Origin: Owenia fusiformis
Lineage: Eukaryota; Annelida; Polychaeta; Sabellida; Oweniidae
Direction of reading: 5' to 3'
DNA: 64,000 nucleotides
Assembly (NCBI GenBank): GCA_903813345.2
Contig: CAIIXF020000002.1
Location: 7,185,772 to 7,249,771, forward strand
The translations under genes and the position numbers were made by a program. How positions within the stretch are numbered: position 1 is the stretch's first letter; every line of letters starts with the position of its first letter. Under the pieces are notes generated by a model. The model saw nothing but the letters and a program-made list of their open reading frames with translations, ran no database searches and was not told the DNA's origin. Below are positions 21,780 through 32,321 of this stretch, one piece after another.

Positions 21780-22347
21780 TTGTACATGTACTACTATCAT
21801 ACTTTATTGGTACAAATTGAGTACAATGCGCCCATAAGGTTGGCTACACCAACAAGTGAGGACAAATACAAAGAGGCGTACATGAGGCTGCAAAAGGAAA
21901 AGAAACAGCAAGATGAGGAGATACTCAGACTGGACAACATCAGAAAGGAAGCTGAACTCAAGGCTAAACAGTTAGAAGAATCACGAAAGGAGATGGAAAC
22001 CCAGTTGAAAGACATTTTCCTCTAACCCTTGCATTGTTGCTAAAACAATTGAGTGGCAATGTCTACAAAATCTGTCAAGGTACTGAGAAAGTGAAGGTTG
22101 TGAATTTATATACTTGAAGTTATATGCTACATCTAATGACGACACCTCGGAATCTGATGACGTTTGCCATGAAGTATCTAGTGGAAATGAATCTACAACT
22201 TCTGAAAGTGGCAGTGATGACTACAGTTTTGATGGCAGTTTTGAAATTTTATTTTTTTCAAAAAATCAGAGGGAGAAGGAGGACCCATCCGCTCTGCGAA
22301 GGTCAACAAAAATTAGACAAAAGCCTGATAGGTTAACATATACATAG
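21780..22347 (+). pseudogene. Degraded coding remnant (coiled coil + acidic tail), copy 1
   Basis: Two open frames in different phases. 21780-22025 has a charged heptad-like stretch (YKEAYMRLQKEKKQQDEE) predicted to form a coiled coil. 22114-22347 is acidic and Ser-rich and ends RRSTKIRQKPDRLTYT. An RRSxRxRxxPDR-type C-terminus is often seen at the end of retroelement polyproteins. I therefore suspect a retroelement fragment, but no protease, RT or integrase motif is present. A spliced host exon pair is the alternative. Duplicated at 26256-26823. Confidence 0.35.
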
Positions 22348-22372
22348 TATTAATTGTATGAGAAGATATATC

Positions 22373-22548
22373 AGTAAAATAACTTGCCTTAATTGGTCGG
22401 TAATCTTAGTAAAATTACTTGCCTTAATTGGTCGGTAATGCTAGTAAAATTACTTGCCTTAATTGGTCGGTAATGTTAGTAAAATTACTTGCCTTAATTG
22501 GTTGGTAATGTCAGTAAAATTACTTACCTTAATTGGTCGGTAATGTAG
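22373..22548. repeat. 35-bp tandem repeat, five copies
   Basis: Five copies of AGTAAAATTACTTGCCTTAA followed by TTGGTCGGTAATG, with 1-3 differences per copy. Repeated in the second duplication copy at about 26849-27024. Confidence 0.9.
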
Positions 22549-22741
22549 GAGTTTTTACATTAATATCACTAATGTTGTGTTGCCTATTATTACTAATTAC
22601 AAATATGGATCACTTGCATATGTAAGCCCATTTTTGAATTAATGATCTTAAAAATACACATATAAAGTGTATGCTATTATAAACCAATTAAAATGCACAT
22701 AAAAAGTGTATGAATTACATATTACATCACACAACTTGCTC

Positions 22742-22876
22742 TTATGCCTTGGTCGCATTTGCTCTGATTTTCACTACGGCGCCCGGCCAATTGAGTATTT
22801 TGTTCAAAATTGAACACAATGTTGAGCAAAACACTCAATCGGTCGGGCGTATATAGCATATGTGACCCAGGCATTA
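22742..22876. mobile_element. Inverted-repeat MITE, family B (copy 2)
   Basis: TATGCCTTGGTCGCATTTGC at one end and the complement of TATGTGACCCAGGCATTA at the other, with inner arms as in the 8.8-kb copy. Confidence 0.8.
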
Positions 22877-22956
22877 ATGTATTTCAATTTCATAAGAGGC
22901 ATAAAATCACATATATATTCTGAAGTAAAAGTGTTATATTTTTGCGCGCCGGTATG

Positions 22957-23957
22957 TACAGGGTGGTAAAAAAAGGCAACCCTAATTTTTCCACATATCT
23001 TTGTCATTTTTAGAAATTTTGCCCTGATATTTGGCACACATGTACATTCACAATTTCATATCAGATTGTGTTATTTCATTATCATTGGGCTGATAGTCGC
23101 AATGTTACAGCACTTTAAACAAGGTGCCCCAGTTTTCCAATATTGTGCTGTAGGCAAACCTGCACATGTCTTCCAAACCTGTCAATGACATAACTGCATT
23201 CCTTAGCAAGTATGGCCTGAATGACACATGTGATATTTATTTTGAGGTCAAATGTCTTTCTGGTGTTATTACCCTACACTCTATCTTTGAGGTATCCCAA
23301 CTGATAAAGATTAAATGGGGCCATAGCTGGGCTATGGGGTGCCCATTCATTGTCTGTTGTAGGCCTACTGCTGATAATGTGGTCATTGAAGTGGTCCCAA
23401 AGCCATTATTGTGCATCATTGGGTGTATGGGGTATGGGGTATGGTTCTGTCTTGTTGGAACCACTGTTGCTGCCTATCACCCCCCCCTCCCCTGGGTTCA
23501 ACTATAGTCTAAGAATTACATTGGGATCACAAAATAGAGTTTGATTTTGACAGTTATTGCATATCCGTTTGCATCATCGAAGGTAAAGGACCCTATCTCC
23601 TGAGAACACACTAAACTGTGCATCTGTCTGTGTGAAGGTGCCTCTCCACTACTTCATCAAGTGCTTGGTTCCCCAAGAATACATAATTGTTAGAGTTTAC
23701 CAGTGCATCAAGTTGGAAATGGAGTTCATTTGAGCCCATTTGAATAACAGACCAGCTCAGACAGCCTGAAAGTGGCCATCTGGGGCATGTTGCTTAAAAT
23801 GCAGTGATATTGTGACTATCAGTCCGATGGTCATGAAATATAATAGGTTGGTAGAAAATTGAATGATGTACAAATGTGCAAAATATCAGGGAGTTATTCC
23901 GTAGAATGACAAAGATATTAGGATAAACGAGGGTTGCCGTTTTTTGACCACCCTGTA
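22957..23957 (-). mobile_element. Dead mariner-like transposon (copy 1)
   Basis: Ends TACAGGGTGGTAAAAAAAGG and complement of the TACAGGGTGGTCAAAAAACG type. The inverted similarity extends about 180 bp inwards. On the minus strand, degenerate transposase motifs are visible: WFQQDRTIPHT (23463-23431) corresponds to the WFQQDGAxPHT block with the first catalytic Asp. WAPHSPAMAPF and GYLKDRV (23345-23277) correspond to WAPHSPDLxPxxxFxWGYLKDRV, with the second catalytic Asp replaced by Ala. Stops and frameshifts interrupt it. The plus-strand 113-codon ORF here is a shadow. Spacing fits the DD-D mariner/IS630 group. The element cannot encode active transposase. Confidence 0.8.
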
Positions 23958-24329
23958 CATAGTTGCACATAGTTAAGGTATTTTTGTATTTTGGGGTGTA
24001 CTTCTGAAATGTCAGAAACCAAGAAATGGCAGCATATTGTATATTAAACTGTAAAATGGCATATTAAGGCATTACTTTTAATGGCATAATTTTTAATGGC
24101 ATAATTTTGAACTTTTGAATTATAGAACCATGTGAACTTATGATCATAAAAGCATATTTCCTTTTATATTTGTAATATTTAACTGTGATGACTGAACGTT
24201 GTCCGCGTGGATTTTACCAATTGCAAGTTAACTTTCATTTATAGATGGCACTTGGTTATTGCCATGTTTCAGTTCACATAAAAAGCTGGAAAGGGAATTT
24301 CCACTTCCTATTTCTACCACACTTCAATA

Positions 24330-24615
24330 GCTATACATATATAGGTTTTTATCTTAACACAATCCACCACAATAGTTCAACATGGTAAGCCATCCATTCA
24401 TTATTTTACATTTATGTATTTTAATTCACATTTATTAATCAATTACAGCATATATTTTGGGTATTTTCTGTAATTTTATCACATATTATATTCTTAGAAA
24501 TGTGTTCATATTTTTATACAGTTATCTGGCTGGTTCTTCTTACTTCTGCAACCCACTTCTGATATCCATTCCTGAATACAACACCCGTAGTCCAAGAAAG
24601 AGCCAGTTTTGTAAG
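24330..24615 (+). other. Possible micro-exon gene: ATG abutting a splice donor
   Basis: A TATATA word near 24335 precedes AACATGGTAAGCC (ATG followed at once by the donor GTAAGC). About 140 bp later a pyrimidine-rich TTTTTATACAG acceptor opens a segment ending TTTTGTAAGTT (second donor, about 24609). Joining ATG to the acceptor gives a short hydrophobic leader that soon meets TGA, so this may be decayed or wrongly phased. It is conserved in duplication copy 2 at about 28807-29092. Speculative. Confidence 0.2.
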
Positions 24616-24776
24616 TTATTTAGTCGGGTTGCAAAATGTTTAAATCTTAATTATCAACATGCCTCATATGATATTATTGTAAAGTATCAAATGCCATATT
24701 ATGTGAAATGCCACAGTTTAAAATGTCATGTTGTGTAAATGCCATATTATGCGAAATGCCATATTGTATTTTACTA

Positions 24777-25284
24777 CTGTAGATTGGGTTAATTTGGCGC
24801 CCGCTTTAATTTGGCGAATTTGGCGAAATTGAAAAATTCGCCAATATAAATCTTCGCCAAAATTTAGAATGAATCCCCGGGAATTATCTAGGGTATTTCG
24901 TCCAGTATATTTAGGTCACTTCCGGTTTATTTTTTCCAAAAATATGAAAAAATGTCTCTCATAAATTGGCTCAGAACTGGTCAGTCACTCATTAATACTC
25001 AGGGAAAAACTAGGAAAGGAAAAGCTTGGTATAGTAGCAGCATCGATCGAGGTGCAAAATGTAAAGGATGATCTCACAAAGATGTACAAACGTGGTGAAT
25101 ATCGCCAATGGTCCTCATAAGAAAAAATGAACATAGCCAAAGATGCCCATTTACGTGATTATTAGCAAACAGCGCGTAAGTTTGAAATTTTTTTTTTGCA
25201 TATCCGCCAAATTAAATAGCCGCCAATATGCCAAAAATGGCAAAATCGCCAAATTAAGTAGCGCCAAATTAACCCAATCTACAG
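24777..25284. mobile_element. MITE with TA target duplication
   Basis: 508 bp with a perfect terminal inverted repeat CTGTAGATTGGGTTAATTTG (continuing GCGC) and its complement, flanked by TA on both sides. A TA target duplication is typical of Tc1/mariner-type mobilisation. The interior is rich in GGCGAA/CGCCAAATTAA words. No ORF. Confidence 0.85.
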
Positions 25285-25398
25285 TATATAATACGAAATA
25301 CTTATTATTTGCTTTTGTATTTTTTAGCCTCTCTGGCTCTGTTTGTTCGTCTCTGTAAAAAACGACAGTCACGCCACATCATCCTCTTCGTTTCTTAC

Positions 25399-25584
25399 AT
25401 GGTTTACAATTCTTACATCTATTAGGACATATTTTGATTGATGTTCCATTCTGTGATTCAGAGTTTGGTGAGCAATATGGTCCTTTTCTGGTCCTTGTTC
25501 GTGTACATTTAACACGTGCTCCATCGCATCTAGGGCAAGAAGGGCAACTCTCGATCCAGGTGCTCCAGATTGACCATTTACAGC
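25399..25584 (-). CDS. Thrombospondin type-1 repeat exon A, copy 1
   Basis: 186-bp minus-strand exon: acceptor TTCACAG before 25584, donor GTAAGAAACG after 25399, phase 1 at both ends. It encodes CKWSIWSTWIESCPSC, then CTRTRTRKGPYC and a Cys-rich tail NRCKNCKP. WxxWxxW followed by paired cysteines and an Arg-rich strand is the thrombospondin type-1 fold, an extracellular adhesion module often C-mannosylated and O-fucosylated. Because both ends are phase 1, this duplicate can be spliced in frame after exon A of copy 2 (29251-29436), adding one repeat. The downstream continuation of the gene was not found. Confidence 0.8.
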
Positions 25585-26040
25585 CTGTGAATTGAACATT
25601 TACTTAAAATCTGACTTCGAATTTTTAAATGTATACTGATAAGAAAAAAAACGGGATATTCAGCTATCATGAAACATGTCATCCAATGTGATTCAAGTCG
25701 AGTCGTCCGGCCATAAATGCGAATTGTGATTAGTGGGTATATTATTTTTCTGATACACGAGATGAAAACATTGCTACTTGGTCACATAAGTCAAAGAACA
25801 TGTACTTTCAATTAACATGTCCGTCATTTTAAAGATTTACAAGAACACAGAAACAGAATATGCTAGCTTGCATACAAAATGTTTTACGATAAAGGTAACC
25901 ATTTTTGCAACAAATCTGTCTCTTTATTACTCACTAAATGAGAACAAATAGAAGGCGTGTGAGCATTTTTATTTTCATATCCATTGTAGTGGAATAATTT
26001 CTTTCATTTACATCTGATAATGTTAGGCAACGATACTTAC

Positions 26041-26178
26041 ATATTTTATATTGAGGACATGATTTGGTTGATGTTTCTCTCTGTGATTGAGACGTTGGTG
26101 CGCAATTTGGTCCTTGTCCGTTCCTAGTTCGTGTGCAAGTAACAGATCCTCCGTCACAGGACTCAGGGCAAGATGGGC
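26041..26178 (-). pseudogene. Truncated thrombospondin repeat exon B, copy 1
   Basis: The 3' 138 bp of exon B (donor GTAAGTATCG intact, frame CPSCPESCDGGSVTCTRTR) ends abruptly at the duplication junction. The WPVWASW segment and the splice acceptor are missing. It should be skipped or be non-functional, while the complete exon survives at 29892-30068. Confidence 0.85.
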
Positions 26179-26255
26179 ATATTTAGAGTTATACTTTAAC
26201 TATAGGGTATTTCAAATTATAGAAACGTATACCTGGTGTTACAAAAATAGGTTAG

Positions 26256-26823
26256 TTGTACGTGTACTACTATCATACTTTATTGGTACAAATTGAGTAC
26301 AATGCGCCCATAAGGTTGGCTACACCAACAAGTGAGGACAAATACAAAGAGGCGTACATGAGGCTGCAAAAGGAAAAGAAACAGCAAGATGAGGAGATAC
26401 TCAGACTGGACAACATCAGAAAGGAAGCTGAACTCAAGGTTAAACAGTTAGAAAAATCACGAAAGGAGATGGAAACCCAGTTGAAAGACATTTTCCTCTA
26501 ACCCTTGCATTGTTGCTAAAACAATTGAGTGGCAATGTCTACAAAATCTGTCAAGGTACTGAGAAAGTGAAGGCTGTGAATTTATATACTTGAAGTTATA
26601 TGCTACATCTAATGACGACACCTCGGAATCTGATGACGTTTGCCATGAAGTATCTAGTGGAAATGAATCTACAACTTCTGAAAGTGGCAGTGATGACTAC
26701 AGTTTTGATGGCAGTTTTGAAATTTTATTTTTTTCAAAAAATCAGAGGGAGAAGGAGGACCCATCCGCTCTGCGAAGGTCAACAAAAATTAGACAAAAGC
26801 CTGATAGGTTAACATATACATAG
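26256..26823 (+). pseudogene. Degraded coding remnant, copy 2
   Basis: Second copy of the coiled-coil plus acidic frames described at 21780-22347, with two amino-acid changes in the first frame (a Lys-to-Val type change and Glu to Lys) and an identical second frame. Confidence 0.35.
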
Positions 26824-26848
26824 TATTAATTGTATGAGAAGATATATC

Positions 26849-27024
26849 AGTAAAATAACTTGCCTTAATTGGTCGGTAATCTTAGTAAAATTACTTGCCT
26901 TAATTGGTCGGAAATGCTAGTAAAATTACTTGCCTTAATTGGTTGGTAATGTTAGTAAAATTACTTGCCTTAATTGGTCGGTAATGTCAGTAAAATTACT
27001 TACCTTAATTGGTCGGTAATGTAG
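26849..27024. repeat. 35-bp tandem repeat, second duplication copy
   Basis: Same five-unit array as at 22373-22548. The order of variant units differs (for example the TTGGTTGG variant is in unit 3 here and unit 4 there), suggesting slippage or gene conversion after duplication. Confidence 0.85.
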
Positions 27025-27217
27025 GAGTTTTTACATTAATATCACTAATGTTGTGTTGCCTATTATTACTAATTACAAATATGGATCACTTGCATATGTA
27101 AGCCCATTTTTGAATTAATGATCTTAAAAATACACATATAAAGTGTATGCTATTATAAACCAATTAAAATGCACATAAAAAGTGTATGAATTACATATTA
27201 CATCACACAACTTGCTC

Positions 27218-27352
27218 TTATGCCTTGGTCGCATTTGCTCTGATTTTCACTACGGCGCCCGGCCAATTGAGTATTTTGTTCAAAATTGAACACAATGTTG
27301 AGCAAAACACTCAATCGGTCGGGCGTATATAGCATATGTGACCCAGGCATTA
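27218..27352. mobile_element. Inverted-repeat MITE, family B (copy 3)
   Basis: Identical by duplication to 22742-22876. Confidence 0.8.
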
Positions 27353-27432
27353 ATGTATTTCAATTTCATAAGAGGCATAAAATCACATATATATTCTGAA
27401 GTAAAAGTGTTATATTTTTGCGCGCCGGTATG

Positions 27433-28434
27433 TACAGGGTGGTAAAAAAAGGCAACCCTAATTTTTCCACATATCTTTGTCATTTTTAGAAATTTTGCCC
27501 TGATATTTGGCACACATGTACATTCACAATTTCATATCAGATTGTGTTATTTCATTATCATTGGGCTGATAGTCGCAATGTTACAGCACTTTAAACAAGG
27601 TGCCCCAGTTTTCCAATATTGTGCTGTAGGCAAACCTGCACATGTCTTCCAAACCTGTCAATGACATAACTGCATTCCTTAGCAAGTATGGCCTGAATGA
27701 CACATGTGATATTTATTTTGAGGTCAAATGTCTTTCTGGTGTTATTACCCTACACTCTATCTTTGAGGTATCCCAACTGATAAAGATTAAATGGGGCCAT
27801 AGCTGGGCTATGGGGTGCCCATTCATTGTCTGTTGTAGGCCTACTGCTGATAATGTGGTCATTGAAGTGGTCCCAAAGCCATTATTGTGCATCATTGGGT
27901 GTATGGGGTATGGGGTATGGTTCTGTCTTGTTGGAACCACTGTTGCTGCCTATCACCCCCCCCCTCCCCTGGGTTCAACTATAGTCTAAGAATTACATTG
28001 GGATCACAAAATAGAGTTTGATTTTGACAGTTATTGCATATCCGTTTGCATCATCGAAGGTAAAGGACCCTATCTTCTGAGAACACACTAAACTGTGCAT
28101 CTGTCTGTGTGAAGGTGCCTCTCCACTACTTCATCAAGTGCTTGGTTCCCCAAGAATACATAATTGTTAGAGTTTACCAGTGCATCAAGTTGGAAATGGA
28201 GTTCATTTGAGCCCATTTGAATAACAGACCAGCTCAGACAGCCTGAAAGTGGCCATCTGGGGCATGTTGCTTAAAATGCAGTGATATTGTGACTATCAGT
28301 CCGATGGTCATGAAATATAATAGGTTGGTGGAAAATTGAATGATGTACAAATGTGCAAAATATCAGGGAGTTATTCCGTAGAATGACAAAGATATTAGGA
28401 TAAACGAGGGTTGCCGTTTTTTGACCACCCTGTA
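27433..28434 (-). mobile_element. Dead mariner-like transposon (copy 2)
   Basis: Duplicate of 22957-23957 with a one-base longer C run. Same degenerate transposase motifs on the minus strand. Confidence 0.8.
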
Positions 28435-29250
28435 CATAGTTGCACATAGTTAAGGTATTTTTGTATTTTGGGGTGTACTTCTGAAATGTCAGAAACCAAG
28501 AAATGGCAGCATATTGTATATTAAACTGTAAAATGGCATATTAAGGCATTACTTTTAATGGCATAATTTTTAATGGCATAATTTTGAACTTTTGAATTAT
28601 AGAACCATGTGAACTTATGATCATAAAAGCATATTTCCTTTTATATTTGTAATATTTAACTGTGATGACTGAACGTTGTCCGCGTGGATTTTACCAATTG
28701 CAAGTTAACTTTCATTTATAGATGGCACTTGGTTATTGCCATGTTTCAGTTCACATAAAAAGCTGGAAAGGGAATTTCCACTTCCTATTTCTACCACACT
28801 TCAATAGCTATACATATATAGGTTTTTATCTCAACACAATCCACCACAATAGTTCAACATGGTAAGCCATCCATTCTTTATTTTACATTTATGTATTTCA
28901 ATTCACATTTATTAATCAATTACAGCATATATTTTGGGTATTTTCTGTAATTTTATCACATATTATATCCTTAGAAATGTGTTCATATTTTTATACAGTT
29001 ATCTGGCTGGTTCTTCTTACTTCTGCAACCCACTTCTGATATCCATTCCTGAATACAACACCCGTAGTCCAAGAAAGAGCCAGTTTTGTAAGTTATTTAG
29101 TCGGGTTGCAAAATGTTTAAAGCTTAATTTTCAACATGCCTCATATGATATTATTGTAAAGTATCAAATGCCATATTATGTGAAATGCCACAGTTTGTTC
29201 GTCTCTGTAAAAAACGACAGTCACGCCACATCATCCTCTTCGTTTCTTAC

Positions 29251-29436
29251 ATGGTTTACAATTCTTACATCTATTAGGACATATTTTGATTGATGTTCCA
29301 TTCTGTGATTCAGAGTTTGGTGAGCAATATAGTCCTTTTCTGGTCCTTGTTCGTGTACATTTAACACGTGCTCCATCGCATCTAGGGCAAGAAGGGCAAC
29401 TCTCGATCCAGGTGCTCCAGATTGACCATTTACAGC
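29251..29436 (-). CDS. Thrombospondin type-1 repeat exon A, copy 2
   Basis: 186 bp, phase 1-1, acceptor TTTACAG and donor GTAAGAAACG. Encodes the same WSIWSTW repeat as 25399-25584 with very few nucleotide differences. It lies directly downstream of exon B (29892-30068) in gene order. Joining them gives the codon TGC across the junction, so the reading frame and the Cys pattern are preserved. Confidence 0.82.
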
Positions 29437-29891
29437 CTGTAAATTGAACATTTACTTAAAATCTGACTTCGAATTTTTAAATGTATACTGATAAGAAAAA
29501 AACGGGATATTCAGCTATCATGAAACATGTCATCCAATGTGATTCAAGTCGAGTCGTCCGGCCATAAATGCGAATTGTGATTAGTGGGTATATTATTTTT
29601 CTGATACACGAGATGAAAACATTGCTACTTGGTCACATAAGTCAAAGAACATGTACTTTCAATTAACATGTCCGTCATTTTAAAGATTTACAAGAACACA
29701 GAAACAGAATATGCTAGCTTGCATACAAAATGTTTTACGATAAAGGTAACCATTTTTGCAACAAATCTGTCTCTTTATTACTCACTAAATGAGAACAAAT
29801 AGAAGGCGTGTGAGCATTTTTATTTTCATATCCATTGTAGTGGAATAATTTCTTTCATTTACATCTGATAATGTTAGGTAACGATACTTAC

Positions 29892-30068
29892 ATATTTTAT
29901 ATTGAGGACATGATTTGGTTGATGTTTCTCTCTGCGATTGAGACGTTGGTGCGCAATTTGGTCCTTGTCCGTTCCTAGTTCGTGTGCAAGTAACAGATCC
30001 TCCGTCACAGGACTCAGGGCAAGATGGGCAACTCTCGCTCCAACTAGCCCAGACTGGCCATACGCAGC
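29892..30068 (-). CDS. Thrombospondin type-1 repeat exon B
   Basis: 177-bp minus-strand exon between acceptor TCATTTTCAG and donor GTAAGTATCG, phase 1 at both ends. It encodes CVWPVWASWSESCPSC, then DGGSVTCTRTRNGQGPNC and KSCPQYKI. The WxxWxxW and Cys/Arg pattern marks a thrombospondin type-1 repeat, paralogous to exon A. Splicing from the Cys-rich exon at 30832-31026 gives GGC at the junction and keeps frame. The whole exon is intact here; copy 1 is cut by the duplication breakpoint. Confidence 0.85.
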
Positions 30069-30831
30069 CTGAAAATGAGGTATTGATTTTTTTGTTTTCA
30101 TTATGGTGATATTTTTAATATTTTTTTACTTGTCGATCAATGGCATTTAAACAGATATAAACCGATATAAATATATGTTAATTTGCAAATTTTATCTAAG
30201 GGAGGCCAATAATGTAATGTTTTACCTAGGCCTTCCTCGTTTGTTAACAAGTGTGAAATCTTATTGCAAATAAATAAAACCTTACCTTAAAAAATATTTC
30301 ACTATATTGCCCGCAGTCAATTGCATTTGGTATTGGATTAAGCAATCCAATGCAATAGACTTTAGCTTTGCCTTTATTGCAATGAAGAGTTTTGCTCATT
30401 TTCGAACTGCTTTTACTTTTACAGATATACAAGTATGTAAGGTTTAATTTACGATGTAAAATTTTTTTCAAGATGGCGATATTTAAAATGGAATCATTAC
30501 TCCTCAGTACTCCTCCTGTTGGCATATTTAATAACATTGATAGTAAGATACATAGCAATTGCATATTTTATTCATTAATGCAATTACAAATGTACTTGGA
30601 AACATTGTCCATCGGCCCAAGCCGTGTATGACTAATTAGTCAAAGTAATCTCATACTAATAGAAACAAATAATTTCTAACAAATAATGACTTTCAGAAAA
30701 AGTGTAAAGGAACGGTGCTCCAGACAACTATCGTTATTTAATTATTAATAAGTTAAAATTTACTTTAATTTCCTTGTGAAATTTATTTTGTTTTAACTGT
30801 TTAATAAGTCATTTACTGCAAGTATATTTAC

Positions 30832-31026
30832 CATCTATGCATTGACATTCGTTGTGACTGGCCACCTTGAAAACTTGATCCTTGGGGCATAAATGCTCTA
30901 CAAAGTCCCCATCGGGAATGTCCTGGCTGGAATAGCTACCTCCACTAAGGGGCCAATACCAGGTGCTATGCATACAGCACGTATGAGTTGCTCCGTACCT
31001 TGGGTCAGAACTAGGTGGACAGTAAT
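30832..31026 (-). CDS. Cys-rich exon of thrombospondin-repeat gene
   Basis: 195 bp open on the minus strand between acceptor ATCTATTCAG and donor GTAAATATAC, phase 1-1, in frame with exon B. It encodes YCPPSSDPRYGATHTCCMHS at its start and ends HNECQCID, with seven cysteines in 65 residues. It looks extracellular (disulphide-rich) but I do not recognise the domain. The alternative is that this ORF belongs to a neighbouring gene, but matching phases on both sides favour one transcript. Confidence 0.65.
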
Positions 31027-31315
31027 CTGAATAGATTTATTACAATAGAAAATAGTGAAAGTTAGGGCACCCTGAAAAGTTGTACTTTTACATATGAAAT
31101 CATGAAATCGAGACTTTTCCAAGTCAGACAGAAAAATTGGAAAGGAGCAATTACTTCACAAGAACAATTGCGCATATACATCTCTTTCAAAGTCCACTAT
31201 GAAATTTAACAATTGAGGACTGTCTACCTTAAACTAGCAATAGAGATTGGTCGATATTCACAACCAAGAAAAGCTCAAATTAAAGAAAGACTGCCCTGTT
31301 TCATACCTGCCAACC

Positions 31316-31765
31316 TCTCAGAGAAAAAAAAACAGGAGTTTTTTTTTTAAAAAACAGGAGAAAAACAGGAGACTTTTACTGAAAAAAACAGGAGAAAACA
31401 GGAGACTTCTTTTAAAAAACAGGAGAAAACAGGAGGTTTCTTTTAGAAAACAAGTTACCATCTAAAAAACAGGAGAAAACAGGAAATTTTAAGTCTAAAC
31501 AGGAGATTTTCTTTAAAAACAGGAGAAAACAGGAGGTTTCTTTTAGAAAACAAGTTACCATCTAAAAAAACAGGAGAAAACAAGACTTTCAGTCTAAACA
31601 GGAGATTTTCTTAAAAAAAACAGGCGAAAACAGGAGACTTCTTTTAAAAAACAGGAGAAAACAGGAGGTTTCTTTTAGAAAACAAGTTACCATCTAAAAA
31701 ACATGAGAAAACAGGAGATTTTCAGTCTAAACAGGAGATTTTCTTTAAAAACAGGAGAAAACAAT
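31316..31765. repeat. AACAGGAGAAAACAGGAG minisatellite
   Basis: Many copies of AAACAGGAGAAAACAGGAG alternating with GGTTTCTTTTAGAAAACAAG and AGTCTAAACAGGAGATTTTC, giving a higher-order unit of about 105-130 bp. It begins beside ACCTGCCAACCTCTCAG, and a related GGGAG-rich block with GGGAGTTGGCAACTGTG lies at 55580-55815. Both may be copies of one dispersed family. Confidence 0.8.
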
Positions 31766-31908
31766 TTATTTTAAAGAAAACTTCAAAGAAAACACATTGT
31801 TCTTATAAAAAATACTCTATATATGGCCAGAAAATATAATGGTGAAAGATATGATGGTCCAAAATCACTTGCAATACCGGGTTGCAATCTATGCACATGG
31901 CCGTCTAG

Positions 31909-32152
31909 GTCCAGGATCAAGGAGGATTGGCTCCCAGAATGCAACATCGATACTCTGTCGATATTCTTGATGTCATGATTGCAAAATTCGAATTCAAACA
32001 GCCGCTATTTTATTCACTTCAACATTTGTATCGTTAATTTTGGTCTTATTTTCAAACGAAAATGCAGTTTGAATTCGAATTTTGTAGACACGACTTAGGG
32101 AGTATCGGTATCGATGTTGCATCCTGGGAGCCAATCCTCCTTGGTCCAGGAT
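31909..32152. mobile_element. MITE with perfect 9-bp target duplication
   Basis: GTCCAGGAT at 31909-31917 and 32144-32152 flanks a 226-bp element whose ends are CAAGGAGGATTGGCTCCCAG and its complement, with the inverted repeat continuing (ATGCAACATCGATA). A 9-bp duplication suits Mutator-like (or Merlin-like) transposases; hAT would give 8. No transposase inside. It sits in an intron-sized interval of the thrombospondin-repeat gene. Confidence 0.82.
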
Positions 32153-32321
32153 GGAAAAACCAAAAAGCTTACCGTAAATGTGACTGATAAATCTCAATCT
32201 TTGACAAACTTCAATGGTAAAATCATTCAAACTTATTTAACATGATTTCTCTTAATGTATATACATGCTTAATCTTGGTAGGCTTACACAATCGTGCATA
32301 AATAGACAGAATTATTCTTAC

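Larger units (their letters stand above)
21703..26178. repeat. Tandem segmental duplication, copy 1 (4476 bp)
   Basis: Nearly identical to 26179-30029 at a constant offset of 4476-4477. The junction at 26178/26179 fuses the middle of a thrombospondin-repeat exon (minus strand) to the ATATTTAGAG found at 21703, with essentially no homology at the breakpoint. Copy 1 carries a mariner-type MITE (24777-25284) that copy 2 lacks. Confidence 0.92.
26179..30029. repeat. Tandem segmental duplication, copy 2 (625 bp shorter)
   Basis: Same content as copy 1 except for a 625-bp deletion corresponding to 24720-25344 of copy 1. The deletion is bounded by a 4-bp GTTT present at both ends. Few substitutions separate the copies, so the event is recent. 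Confidence 0.92.

Noticed and set aside
23166-23507. Plus-strand 113-codon ORF inside the mariner-like element
   Set aside because: It is antisense to recognisable transposase motifs (WFQQD, WAPHSP, GYLKDRV) on the minus strand.
25369-25599. Minus-strand ORF with a different reading frame over exon A (and its duplicate at 29221-29451)
   Set aside because: It crosses both splice sites and is frame-shifted relative to the thrombospondin-repeat frame, which alone shows WxxWxxW and the cysteine pattern.
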